Source: Paracoccus tibetensis (GTDB lineage Bacteria; Pseudomonadota; Alphaproteobacteria; Rhodobacterales; Rhodobacteraceae). Taken from it: a stretch of DNA of 49,650 nt. The stretch is from the NCBI RefSeq assembly GCF_900102505.1, contig NZ_FMVT01000017.1, positions 1 through 49,650 of the forward strand, in the 5' to 3' direction. Below, piece by piece: positions 24,401 through 32,632 of the stretch. The stretch's first letter is position 1; every line of letters begins with the position of its first letter. Under the pieces are notes generated by a model. That model saw only the letters and a program-made list of their open reading frames with translations. It was not told the origin of the DNA and did no database searches. A program made the translations under genes and the position numbers.

Positions 24401-24422
24401 ATGTAAAGCGATCGCTTTACAT
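24401..24422. promoter_or_regulatory. Palindromic operator for the TetR/MFS operon
   Basis: ATGTAAAGCG followed by its exact complement CGCTTTACAT around a central AT gives an uninterrupted 22-bp dyad just upstream of the tetR start. This is the expected form of a TetR-family site. Confidence 0.85.
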
Positions 24423-24625
24423 GCGCAAGGTAGGAATGCCTGAGGCCTGCAGAACGATAGTCCACTCATTTCGAGCGGGCGGCTCTATCAAGCCCTGCAG
24501 TATCCGGGACTGGACGTTGATGCTATCGGCGGCAGTTTTGACCGCCGATGCCGAGTGTGATCTTCGCCGGCAGTTCGGTCCGGAATAGCTCATCAAAGTT
24601 CGGCACCACGTGTCTTCTTCAAGAG

Positions 24626-25225
24626 CTACGATGCGTGTTCCTCCAGAAGTCCCTCAGCGAGCATCCGGAACGCCTCCTGCGCCTTCGGCAGCATTGCCGC
24701 GGGGTCCTCGCAGGCCGCCACCCAGTGTGCCGCGTTCAGGGCCGCGCCGTTCAGGAGGCGCGCTGCCGCCTCCACGTCCACCGGCCGCAGAACGCCCTCG
24801 GCCTTCAGTTCGGCCACTGCCGCGCGCGTAGCGTCGAGGCAGCGGTTCTGGCTCGGCCATTGCGCCGGATCGCCCAGCACCGCCGGGCCATCGCGCAGGA
24901 CGATGCGCTGCACCTCGGGGTCGAGCGCCATCTCGATATAGGCGCAACCTTCGGCCAGAAGCGCGTTCCACGCCGTCGCTTCCGCCTCGGCAAGCCGGCG
25001 CGCCCGGCCCGCCATTTCGGCGTCGATCTCGTCCACGACCGCCGCCAGAAGCCCCTTCTTGTCACCGAAATTGTGGTAGAGCGCCCCGCGAGTCAGCCCG
25101 ACAGCAGCCGTCAGGTCGTCCATCGAGGTGCTGGCAAAGCCCTTTCCGGCAAATGCCGCGCGCGCCGAGGCGACTAGCTTGCGCCGCGTGTCCTCCATCA
25201 TCTCTGCCCGTGTTCGCCCCGCCAT
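24626..25225 (-). CDS. TetR-family repressor divergent from ridA
   Basis: 199 residues. The helix-turn-helix is RAAFAGKGFASTSMDDLT then GLTRGALYHNFGDKKGLL. The C-terminal half (AYIEMALDPEVQRIVLRDGPAVLG) resembles TetR_C-type regulators with VLGDPAQW. The upstream ATG at 25255 lies inside the operator, so ATG 25225 with GGGAG before it is preferred. It faces the RidA gene across two matching palindromes and likely represses both directions. Confidence 0.85.
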   Translation of the reverse strand: MAGRTRAEMMEDTRRKLVASARAAFAGKGFASTSMDDLTAAVGLTRGALYHNFGDKKGLLAAVVDEIDAEMAGRARRLAEAEATAWNALLAEGCAYIEMALDPEVQRIVLRDGPAVLGDPAQWPSQNRCLDATRAAVAELKAEGVLRPVDVEAAARLLNGAALNAAHWVAACEDPAAMLPKAQEAFRMLAEGLLEEHAS

Positions 25226-25248
25226 GGCATCTCCCGCGTCCGCTCCGG

Positions 25249-25296
25249 TTGACATACGCTGCGTATGTAGCTAGCTTCCAGATACGCAACGTATCT
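25249..25296 (+). promoter_or_regulatory. ridA promoter overlapped by two TetR operators
   Basis: TTGACA (25249-25254) and TAGCTT (25272-25277) are a good -35/-10 pair with a 17-bp spacer. ACATACGC-T-GCGTATGT (25252-25268) covers the -35 side and AGATACG-CAA-CGTATCT (25280-25296) covers the expected start point. The shared half-site ATACG/CGTAT repeated twice argues for one repressor bound at both. Confidence 0.82.
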
Positions 25297-25365
25297 GAAA
25301 TCGCGCCCCGAGGGAAGCGCGCTCCCTCAGGCCCAAGACAGCTTTTCATCAAAGGAGAAAGACCC

Positions 25366-25767
25366 GTGGCCCAACGCGACGCCATCTACCCCGACAACTC
25401 GGCTCGCCATGCGCTTTATGACGCGCATGGCTACTCCCCCGCCGTCCGCTCGGGCGATTTGCTGTTCGTGTCCGGTCAGGTCGGCAGCCGCGAGGATGGC
25501 CAGCCCGAAGACAGCTACCTCGGCCAGGTCGAGCGTGCCTTCGCCAATCTCGAGGCGGTGCTGCAGGCCGCGGGTTGCGGTTTCGATGACATCATCGACG
25601 TCACGACCTTCCACACGGACCCCGAGGCGCAGCTTCCGATCCTGATGCCGGTGAAGGAGCGTTTCTTCCCGAAGACGCCGTTCCCGACTTGGACCGCGGT
25701 CGGCGTGACGTGGCTGGCCGGCTTCGACTTCGAGATCAAGGTCATCGCCCGCCTCCCGAACGCCTGA
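25366..25767 (+). CDS. RidA-family (YjgF/YER057c/UK114) protein
   Basis: 133 residues. SGDLLFVSGQVGSREDGQ, VERAFANLEAVLQAAGCGFDDIIDVTTF and FPTWTAVGVTWLAGFDFEIKVIA fit the trimeric RidA fold, which hydrolyses reactive enamine/imine intermediates or related substrates. The catalytic Arg of archetypal RidA (usually in R.A.) is not obvious: the strand reads PTWTAV, so it belongs to a divergent subgroup. GTG 25366 follows AAAGGAGAAAG. It is controlled with the divergent TetR. Confidence 0.83.
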   Translation: MAQRDAIYPDNSARHALYDAHGYSPAVRSGDLLFVSGQVGSREDGQPEDSYLGQVERAFANLEAVLQAAGCGFDDIIDVTTFHTDPEAQLPILMPVKERFFPKTPFPTWTAVGVTWLAGFDFEIKVIARLPNA

Positions 25768-25812
25768 GGAGCGGTGGCAGCGAGCACCTGCTGCCAGCTG
25801 CCGCTGCTCTCA

Positions 25813-26356
25813 TCACCATGGGCTGCGACCGTCCGGCTCGACGAAGAGGCCGCTTTCGCCGGCATGAAGCGCAAAATGGACCGGCAGGCGCGCCCCTCCC
25901 TCGGGGCTCATCGTGCCGTAGCCGGTCAGATCCGTCTTCACGAAGCCGGGACTGACCGAGTTCACCTTGACGCCGTCCGACTTCAGCGCCTCGTGGAGCT
26001 GCACCGTCAGCATGTTCATCGCCGCCTTCGAGGCGTTGTAGCCGATGAACTGCTGCGCGTAGTAGGTCGAGGAGGAATCGCCGTTCAGCGCCAGCGAGCC
26101 GAGCGAGCTGGACAGGTTCACGATCCGCGCGGCCGGCGACTTCCGCAGCAGCGGCAGCATTGCCTGCGTCATGGCAAGGGCGCCGATGAAGTTGACCTCC
26201 ATCACGCGGCGCACTGCTCCGATGGACGCCGCGCCGGGGGCACCGTCAGCGGGATCGAAGATCCCGGCGTTGTTCACCAGAATTTCGAGCCTCCCGCCGC
26301 GGCAGCATCAAGCGTCGCGTGATCGTCCAGGTCCAGCCTGATCCAGTCGGCGGCAC
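25813..26356 (-). pseudogene. Short-chain dehydrogenase, 5' truncated and frameshifted
   Basis: NNAGIFDPADG, SSSLGSLALNG, YNASKAAMNMLTVQLH (Tyr-x3-Lys) and VNSVSPGFVKTDLTGYG are the core and active site of a classical SDR, and the C-terminus looks complete. Upstream, IRLDLDDHATLDAAA is in another frame, so there is a frameshift near 26285. The Rossmann Gly motif TGxxxGIG is missing; instead AraC regulator coding sequence begins at about 26357. A deletion has joined two genes. Confidence 0.8.
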
Positions 26357-27211
26357 CTGAGCGCGAGCGATCCGCTGGCGGATGAGGTAGCGCGAAGGAG
26401 ACATCCCGGTCGCCTTCTTGAAGAGGCGGCTGAAGTGGAACTCGCTCATGCCGACGACTGCTGCCACTTCCGCAAGGCTGAACGGCTCGGCCAGATGGGT
26501 TTGGAGATAGGAGATGGCCTGACGAAGCCGGAAGCCTGGCAGCGCCGTCTGCTGATCCTGGTCGAGCTCCGCGGCAGCGTAGTGACGGATGAGGTGAACG
26601 GCGAGGCACCGGGCGAGGCTGTGGATGAAGATCTCGCTGCCCTGACCCTCTGCCGTCAGCTCCTGGTGGATCAACGCAAGAAGATGCGACAGCTGCGCGT
26701 CGCGCGCGCCCGCGACGTCGCGCAGCGCGGGAGGCGCATCGCCTCCGAGCATGTCGGACGCAACCCGCTCAAACACCGCAACCGAAAGGTAGAGGTGCAT
26801 GACCTGGAACGGCGCGTCGCCGATGGCGCGCCAGCGCATCTCGTAGGGTGTTGCCGAGCGCGTCAGGAAGAAATCGCCGGTCCTTACGTGGCATGCAGCC
26901 CAGTCCCCTCCCAGATCCCGTTCTTCGACAACGGCCTCCCCCGAAATGATCCACACGATCAGCGGCTCGGCAACCGCCGGCACGAGAAAGGGCTCCTGGT
27001 GGCTGAGCCGTGAATGGACCTGCACGAAGAGGTCGGTCCAGACCGGCCCGTCCCCGCTGACGAGCGTGCGGCCGGCGATAAAGCGCTGCAGTCCGCGTGC
27101 AGAGGTGCGCTCAGGCGGAGCAGTCGCGGCGGAGGAAGGCGAGCTTCCAACACATGGCGTTCCGGCCAAGCAATGTGAGGCTTCATCGCCGTTTACGTCA
27201 GCAGCTTCCAT
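26357..27211 (-). pseudogene. AraC-family regulator (cupin_6 type), 3' truncated
   Basis: PFLVPAVAEPLIVWIISGEAVVE and FFLTRSATPYEMRW belong to the N-terminal AraC cupin domain, and FSLAEVAAVVGMSEFHFSRLFKKATGMSPSRYLIRQRIA is the first helix-turn-helix. The second helix-turn-helix (normally about 30 more residues) is absent: after RIARAQ the sequence changes to SDR DNA. It cannot bind DNA normally. ATG 27211 is the likely original start; longer frames overlap GST. Confidence 0.8.
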
Positions 27212-27246
27212 CCGCGCCTCCCCGACCGCCACCGCATTTCCCCAGG

Positions 27247-27930
27247 CTACGGCGTCACCCCGGTCTGCTCCATCAGCCCAAGCGCTCGCGCGCGCTTTGC
27301 CTCGGGATAAGGCGGGCGCCGGGCGCTTGGCCGCAGTGAGAAGCTGTCGAGCCAGGCGGTCAGTCTTTCGCAATCCGGCGGAACGGGCACTCCATAGAAA
27401 TCATGAGCATACTGCAGGGTTGCCATGGCCATGCAATCCGCAATGGAGACATGATCTCCCGCTACAAACTCGCCAGCGGAAATCATCCGGTCCAGCAACC
27501 GCAACTGGTCAAAGAAGCGGCTGCCACAGATTTGCGCGAGCTCCATGCTGATCGGCACCTTTCCCACGCCGAGGCGACTTCCATGCCGCGCCCAAAGCGC
27601 AAAGAAGGTCATGGCCTCGTCAAAGGCCTGCACGAGTTGACGCGTTCGCGCTCTTGCGGCAGCGGTCGCACCTAGCATGTCAGGCCCTGGCAGCCGCTCC
27701 TCCAGGTATTCCAGGATCACGAGCGACTGCTCTACCACCGTGCCGTCGTCATCTCGGAGGATCGGCAGAGAACCAGTTGCGGTCAGCGCCTTGATCCTCG
27801 CGGGCGGAACATCGGCTGACGGGTTCGGCTCGCTGAAGATGATCTGGTCTACGTTGTGTGGGTTCTTCTCGGCCAGATAGATGTTCAGTCTCTGCGGGTA
27901 TGGGCCGAAAGAGAAATTGTAGAGCTTCAT
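27247..27930 (-). CDS. Glutathione S-transferase family protein
   Basis: 227 residues. The N-terminal thioredoxin-like domain has LYNFSFGPYPQRLNIYLAEK with the Ser/Tyr active-site region and GSLPILRDDDGTVVEQSLVILEYLEE with the cis-Pro and glutathione-binding Glu-Gln-Ser. The C-terminal helical domain has AGDHVSIADCMAMATLQYA with the N-capping Asp. It is likely a detoxification enzyme; the substrate is unknown. AAGGAG lies before ATG 27930. It reads toward the truncated AraC gene, 35 bp away. Confidence 0.87.
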   Translation of the reverse strand: MKLYNFSFGPYPQRLNIYLAEKNPHNVDQIIFSEPNPSADVPPARIKALTATGSLPILRDDDGTVVEQSLVILEYLEERLPGPDMLGATAAARARTRQLVQAFDEAMTFFALWARHGSRLGVGKVPISMELAQICGSRFFDQLRLLDRMISAGEFVAGDHVSIADCMAMATLQYAHDFYGVPVPPDCERLTAWLDSFSLRPSARRPPYPEAKRARALGLMEQTGVTP

Positions 27931-28050
27931 AGAGGTTCTCCTTAAAAACGGAGCGACAAGCCGGCATGGTTGACCAGCCGCGGAGCCGGCGCGGCCCCTA
28001 GAGGATGCGGCGCCTCAGGCGGTGCCATTGCAACTCGTCCGGTGCAGCAC

Positions 28051-28689
28051 CTAAGCAGTGCGCCTCCGGACCAGCACGAGATTGTCCTCTAGCATCTCTT
28101 CTCTGCCATCCGGGCCGCGCGCCAGGCGCGTGACGATCTCGGCGGCAATCACCTCAAGCTCGGCCGCCGGCGCATCCATGGCGGCCAGTTCCTCGCCGAC
28201 TGTGGGAAAGATGGTGGAGGGTGTTGCCTCCGGACTCCACGGCGGTGGGGCTGCGTGCGAGAGGACCAGAAGATGACCACCCGGACGCAGCCGCCCGAAC
28301 GCCTGGCTGAGGATCGCAGCGCGCGACAAGGCGACGGGCGACTGTAGGTAAAGCGCGGTGATCAGGTCGAACTCGCCCTCGGGCAGGGCGACCGACAGAT
28401 CGCACCGCTCGAACTGCGCCTGCTGTTCCAGACCCAACTCAGCAGCGCGCGCACGGGCACGGGCGACGGCCGTTTCGGAGATGTCGCAGCCGCGCGCCAG
28501 CCAGCCTTGCTGGGCCAGCCAGATCACGTCATCGCCATGCGAGGCGCCGAGGTCCAGCGCCAAGCCCGGCGTCAGCCCGGCCGCGATCCGATGAAGCGCA
28601 GCGGTGGCGCGGCCGGTCGATGTTGTGCGCTTGGTGCGGTAGAACTCCTCCCAAAAGGCGTTGGGGTCCTGTTGTGGGTCACTGATCAT
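28051..28689 (-). CDS. SAM-dependent methyltransferase
   Basis: 212 residues. ALDLGASHGDDVIWLAQQGW is motif I (SAM), ARGCDISETAVARARARA is motif II, and DLITALYLQSPVALSR and RLRPGGHLLVLSHA are the later class I motifs. It resembles TehB/thiopurine-type methyltransferases that modify small molecules. The ATG overlaps the MFS stop by 4 bp, so the two are co-translated and methylation may accompany efflux. Longer open frames upstream lie inside the MFS gene. Confidence 0.82.
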   Translation of the reverse strand: MISDPQQDPNAFWEEFYRTKRTTSTGRATAALHRIAAGLTPGLALDLGASHGDDVIWLAQQGWLARGCDISETAVARARARAAELGLEQQAQFERCDLSVALPEGEFDLITALYLQSPVALSRAAILSQAFGRLRPGGHLLVLSHAAPPPWSPEATPSTIFPTVGEELAAMDAPAAELEVIAAEIVTRLARGPDGREEMLEDNLVLVRRRTA

Positions 28690-30089
28690 GTTTCTGCCTT
28701 TCTTCGGTTGAAAATGGTTCCGCGCAGCAGCGCCTTGGCCAGCGCCGCCGCCGCACCGGTCGTGCCAATCTGCAGCCACATCATCGCCGCGGCCGCCTCC
28801 AGCCCCGGCCGCGTCTCGAGCGCCTGGCCGTAGATGGCAAAGCTCAGCGCGATGGAGGCGGCCATGCTCACCTGCTGCATGGTCTGCATGGTCCCGGCCC
28901 CCGCTCCGGACAGCGCCTTCGGCAGGCCCGACATGCCGAGTTGCATGACCGAAGTCACCGTGAGCCCCATCGCCGCCCCTGCCGCCAGCATCCCCGCCCG
29001 CAGCGGCCAGAGGCGCGTCGGCGTCAGCCCCGACAGGATCGCGTGGATCAGCAGGAAGCTGGCGCACAGCAGCAGGGTGCCAAGCGCCACCCGCGCCAGC
29101 GGCTGCAGGGGCAGCCGCGCGGCCGCCCAAGAGCCGGTCACCACCCCGACCGGGAAGCCTGCCGTCACCAGCCCCGTCTGCAGCGGGCTGAGGCCCAGCT
29201 CGCTCTGCAGGGCCAGCGACAGGACCACGAAGAAGCCGGGAGGGGCTGAGACGGCCAATAAAAGGAAGACGAGGCTCCAGCGGAAGCGCGGGGCCCGCAG
29301 GAGCGCGGGCGGGATCAGGGCTGCGGGTCCGGCCCGTGCGGTCAGACGGACGAACAGGGCCGCACAGGGAAGAGCGGCGGCCAGCATGAGGAAGACAGGC
29401 ACCGGCCAGCCAAAAGCGGGACCGAGAGACAGCGGCGCGACGAGGCAGAGGATGATCGCGGCGAAGCTGGCGACCTCGGCGGGGCGGCTGGCGGCGCTGC
29501 CGGCGGCATTGTGCGGGGCCAGGCGCCGTCCCGCCAGCAGCATCACGGTCAGCGCAAGCGCCGCCTCGGCCAGGAAGATCGCGCGCCAGCCCAGCCAGTC
29601 CGGCGCGCCCACCAGCAGCGCCCCCGCCAGCAGCGGCCCGCAGACCGAGGCGAATGAACCGGTCATCGCCAGCCGCGCAAAGGCTCCGGGCTGGGCGGCA
29701 GGCGCGAAGAGCCGTGGGATCATCGCCAGGGCCTGAGGGGCCAGCGCGGCCGCGCCGATGCCCTGCAGCATCCGCGCCCCCGCCAGCCACACGGCTCCCG
29801 GTGCCAGAGCTGACAGAAGCGCCCCTATCAGAAACAGCGCGCCCCCGGTGAGGAAGACACGCCGCCGCCCGAAGCGGTCGCCGGCGCGCCCCGCTGGCAG
29901 CATCATCATTGCCACGACCAGCGAATAAGCCCCCGCGAGCAGAGCCAATGCCCTGGTGCCAAGGCCAAGATCGACGACGATACCCGGCATCGCAATCGCC
30001 ACCATCGGAATGTCGACGATGGTCATGGCCATGCCGATCAGCAGCGGGGCAAAGCTGCGCGTGGCGGTGCGGTCAGGGTGGATGTCCAT
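28686..30089 (-). CDS. DHA2 (EmrB/QacA)-type MFS drug exporter
   Basis: 467 residues with about 14 hydrophobic segments. MTIVDIPMVAIAMPGIVVDLG is the usual helix 1 motif. AGRAGDRFGRRRVFLTGGALF is motif A, and WLAGARMLQGIGAAALAPQALA is motif B/C. This is a proton-driven multidrug efflux pump of the 14-helix class. It is first in an operon with the methyltransferase and divergent from an Rrf2 regulator across palindromic sites. Confidence 0.88.
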   Translation of the reverse strand: MDIHPDRTATRSFAPLLIGMAMTIVDIPMVAIAMPGIVVDLGLGTRALALLAGAYSLVVAMMMLPAGRAGDRFGRRRVFLTGGALFLIGALLSALAPGAVWLAGARMLQGIGAAALAPQALAMIPRLFAPAAQPGAFARLAMTGSFASVCGPLLAGALLVGAPDWLGWRAIFLAEAALALTVMLLAGRRLAPHNAAGSAASRPAEVASFAAIILCLVAPLSLGPAFGWPVPVFLMLAAALPCAALFVRLTARAGPAALIPPALLRAPRFRWSLVFLLLAVSAPPGFFVVLSLALQSELGLSPLQTGLVTAGFPVGVVTGSWAAARLPLQPLARVALGTLLLCASFLLIHAILSGLTPTRLWPLRAGMLAAGAAMGLTVTSVMQLGMSGLPKALSGAGAGTMQTMQQVSMAASIALSFAIYGQALETRPGLEAAAAMMWLQIGTTGAAAALAKALLRGTIFNRRKAET

Positions 30090-30097
30090 GTGGGGCG

Positions 30098-30149
30098 ACT
30101 CATGTAACTACATGAGTGTCTTGATAGCACATTCGGTCTACATCATGTA
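30098..30149. promoter_or_regulatory. Operators between MFS exporter and Rrf2 regulator
   Basis: ACTCATGTAACTACATGAGT (30098-30117) is a perfect 20-bp dyad just before the exporter start. A second, shorter dyad TACATCATGTA is at 30139-30149. TTGATA at 30121-30126 may be a -35 for the Rrf2 gene. The shared CATGTA/TACAT half-sites suggest binding by the adjacent regulator. Confidence 0.75.
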
Positions 30150-30180
30150 ATGCCTAAAGTTACACGACCTGAGGATTCCG

Positions 30181-30609
30181 ATGCGCCAAGACACTCGCCT
30201 ATCCCGCCTGCTGCATGTGCTGCTGCACATGGCGCAGACCGACGCGCCGATGACCTCGCAGCAAATCGCAGATATGCTTGGCTCGAACGCGGTGGTGGTG
30301 CGGCGGATCATGGCCGGTCTTCGCGACGGCGGCTATGTCGAGGCTGAGCGAGGCCATGGCGGCGGCTGGCGCATCACCCGGGGCACGGAGGAGATCACGG
30401 TGCTGGACGTCTATCGCTCACTCGGCTCGCCCGATCTCTTCGCCTTCGGCTTCTCGAATCCCAGGCCTTCCTGCCTGGTCGAGCAGTCGGTGAACGAAAC
30501 GATCGCGGAGAGCATCGACACGGCTACTTCAGCGATCCTCGAGAAGTTCAGCACCTTGCGCCTCTCGCAGATTGAGGCAGAGGTGCGGGAGAGGATGCAG
30601 AAGACTTAG
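30181..30609 (+). CDS. Rrf2-family transcriptional regulator
   Basis: 142 residues. RLSRLLHVLLHMAQTDAPMTSQQIADMLGSNAVVVRRIMAGLR is the winged helix-turn-helix, and GHGGGWRITRGTEEITVLDVYRSLG is the Rrf2 wing. Only one Cys (in RPSCLVEQS) follows, so the three-Cys iron-sulfur cluster of IscR/NsrR is absent; a single-Cys redox or electrophile sensor is possible. It is divergent from the exporter-methyltransferase operon that it most likely represses. Confidence 0.85.
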   Translation: MRQDTRLSRLLHVLLHMAQTDAPMTSQQIADMLGSNAVVVRRIMAGLRDGGYVEAERGHGGGWRITRGTEEITVLDVYRSLGSPDLFAFGFSNPRPSCLVEQSVNETIAESIDTATSAILEKFSTLRLSQIEAEVRERMQKT

Positions 30610-30961
30610 CACCTATGCTGGCATGCGAGCCTTTCAAATCGGTCACCGTGGTCACGGTCCCGGCGAGCGGGCGACGGTGCCATGAGCCGACTGCTTTCGC
30701 GCGGCCTCACCTGCTGCGGCTCTTGCGACTGTAGGCACGGCTTATCATGCCGATCTGCTTCACACTACAGGAGCTGTGTGGACGAATGTGCTTGGCTGAG
30801 CACGGTCTAGGCGCACTCGGCCCTTACCTGCCGTTGGGCGGCACATGGTTCACTGTGTCATTTTCCCAGGAGCGGCCGTTCGTGCTTGCTGCAACAGCGC
30901 TACGGTCCGTAGTTTACTTGGTCGCAGATGCATAAACGTGCGCAGCACTGACAAAGCCAGA
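30610..30961. other. Intergenic stretch, nothing recognised
   Basis: Short frames here have no family resemblance and no convincing ribosome-binding sites. Both neighbouring genes are read toward this stretch. Confidence 0.5.
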
Positions 30962-31648
30962 TTAGTCCAAAGACACACCGGCACAGCGCGCGGTGTTCTG
31001 GATGTGTGAGCGCATGCACGTCCTCGCGGCATCGGGATCGCCAGCCTTCAGAGCTGCCACGATGGCCTGATGCTCGGCGATAGACTCTCGCATGCGGTCC
31101 GGGTCAGTGTTCGGAATGGGCTGGCGCTGTGTCTCGCTGAGGAGATGCTGCATATTCGCATAGATATTCGCCAGCATGCGGTTCGGACAGGCATCGGCGA
31201 TGCCTCGGTGCAAGGCAAGGTCGGCCTCGACATGCGCCACAAGATCGCCCTTCTGCCACGCCTCTTCGAACCGTTGCGATGCCGTGGCGAGGTCGGCTGC
31301 AAGATCTGCCGTCATTGCCGGAGCCGCAAGGGCACAAAGTTCTGCCTCAATCACGATTCGGGTCTGAAACACGTCGTGCAGGTCATGCGCCCCTTCATAA
31401 CGCCAACCTGTCCGCAGCGGCTGGTCCGCGGGGTCCAGCACGAAGGTGCCGCGGGCGGGAAGCGTCCGGATCAGGCCAAGGGTTTCAAGCGTCAACAACG
31501 CTTCGCGCAATGTTGGACGCGAGACGCGCAACTGCTCGGACAGGATGCGCTGCGAGGGCAACTTGTCGCCGGCCTTGAGCTCGCCCGAGCGGATCATCCC
31601 TTGCAGCCGGCTCGCCACGCCCTGCGCCACGGGTCCCTTGTCCCACAT
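30962..31648 (-). CDS. GntR-family (FCD) regulator of the hydantoinase operon
   Basis: 228 residues. The winged helix-turn-helix (LPSQRILSEQLRVSRPTLREALLTLETLGLI) is followed by an all-helical FCD ligand domain with the metal-binding pattern (VEADLALHRGIADACPN, AEHQAIVAALKAGD). ATG 31648 is chosen because AGGAGAGG precedes it; an alternative is ATG 31717. It is divergent from the ABC transporter/hydantoinase operon with dyads between them, so it is the likely local repressor responding to a pathway carboxylate. Confidence 0.86.
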   Translation of the reverse strand: MWDKGPVAQGVASRLQGMIRSGELKAGDKLPSQRILSEQLRVSRPTLREALLTLETLGLIRTLPARGTFVLDPADQPLRTGWRYEGAHDLHDVFQTRIVIEAELCALAAPAMTADLAADLATASQRFEEAWQKGDLVAHVEADLALHRGIADACPNRMLANIYANMQHLLSETQRQPIPNTDPDRMRESIAEHQAIVAALKAGDPDAARTCMRSHIQNTARCAGVSLD

Positions 31649-31740
31649 CACCAGTCTTGCCTCTCCTGTTGGCAGTCTTCTTCCGGCAATGCGGGAACCT
31701 GTCAATGTTGTTGCCATGCAGCGCATCTCATGCTGATACT

Positions 31741-31762
31741 GGTCAGACCGGTTAGTCCGGTC
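31741..31762. promoter_or_regulatory. GntR/FCD-type operator
   Basis: GGTC-A-GACC (31741-31749) overlaps GACCGG-TTAGT-CCGGTC (31746-31762). These TGGTC/GACC half-sites are typical of FCD regulators and lie between the GntR gene and the transporter operon. Confidence 0.7.
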
Positions 31763-31791
31763 AATTGAATAACAACAATGGGGAGCTTCAG

Positions 31792-32586
31792 ATGTTCGGA
31801 TATGGCGCGCGGATGACGATGACGGCAGCAGTTGCGCTGGCCGGGTCTGCCTGGATGGCAGCAGCGCAAGAGACGCTGACGGTAGGTGCAAATATCGGCA
31901 ACGTGCCATGGGAGTTTCAGGACGAAGCCGGTGAGTTCGTCGGCTTCGAGATCGACCTTGTTGCCACCGTGGCCGAGCGCATGGGCGCCGAGGTCGAGAC
32001 GGTGAACATTCCCTTCAACGGCCTCTTCTCGGCCGTGCAGTCGGGGCGGATCGACATCGCCACCTCGTCGATCACCATCACGGACGAGCGGCTGCAATCG
32101 GTCAGCTTCGCCCAGCCCTATTATGACAGCGACCAGTCGCTGACGGCGCTGGCCGAGGGGCCGAAGTCGCTGGACGAGATGGAGGGCAAGGTCGTCGGCG
32201 TCGATACCGGCTCGACCGGCGACATGTGGGTGACCGAGCATCAGGCGGAATACGGCTTCTCCGACATCCGCCGCTACGAGGGGCTGGCCCCGGCCATGCT
32301 GGACCTGACGGCCGGGCGGATCGACGGCTACATCTCGGACATCCCGGCGCTGCAGTATTACGTCGTCGACAAGCCGAACCTCGCCGTGGTCGAGCGCATC
32401 CCGACCGGCGAGAAATACTCGATGATGTTTGCCAAGGACGCCGAACTGGCGAGCCAGGTGAACGCGGTCCTCGACGATCTGAAGACCGAGGGCGTTCTGG
32501 CTGAACTGCACGAGAAATGGTTTGGCGTCGCGCCGGACGAGGGCTCGTCCACCGTCACCGTCCTGCCGATGCCGTCGCTGGACTGA
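31792..32586 (+). CDS. ABC transporter substrate-binding protein (polar amino acid type)
   Basis: 264 residues with a cleavable signal peptide (MTAAVALAGSAWMAAAQ, cleavage near AAAQE). The mature part has the SBP_bac_3 pattern: TVGANIGNVPWEFQDEAGEFVGFEIDLVATVAERMG, PFNGLFSAVQSGRIDIATSSITITDER and VVGVDTGSTGDMWV. It binds the substrate in the periplasm for the permease and ATPase downstream. ATG 31792 follows GGGGAG; the frame begins earlier at 31765 without a start signal. Confidence 0.9.
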   Translation: MFGYGARMTMTAAVALAGSAWMAAAQETLTVGANIGNVPWEFQDEAGEFVGFEIDLVATVAERMGAEVETVNIPFNGLFSAVQSGRIDIATSSITITDERLQSVSFAQPYYDSDQSLTALAEGPKSLDEMEGKVVGVDTGSTGDMWVTEHQAEYGFSDIRRYEGLAPAMLDLTAGRIDGYISDIPALQYYVVDKPNLAVVERIPTGEKYSMMFAKDAELASQVNAVLDDLKTEGVLAELHEKWFGVAPDEGSSTVTVLPMPSLD

Positions 32587-32597
32587 TCCGAAGACCC

Positions 32598-32620
32598 GGG
32601 TCCGGGCCCGGCCCGGACCC
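32598..32620 (+). terminator. Intercistronic hairpin after the binding-protein gene
   Basis: GGGTCCGGGC and GCCCGGACCC form a perfect 10-bp stem with a CCG loop, without a T run. It probably stabilises or attenuates the transcript so that more binding protein than permease is made. Confidence 0.7.
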
Positions 32621-32632
32621 GAAAGGACGCTC

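Noticed and set aside
28051..29790. 579-codon frame on the minus strand
   Set aside because: Only the last 212 codons (28051-28689, a methyltransferase) make sense; the rest is a low-complexity Gly/Ala/Arg shadow of the MFS gene in another frame.
30747..30935. 62-codon frame between Rrf2 and GntR genes
   Set aside because: No ribosome-binding site, no family resemblance and composition like degenerate intergenic DNA.
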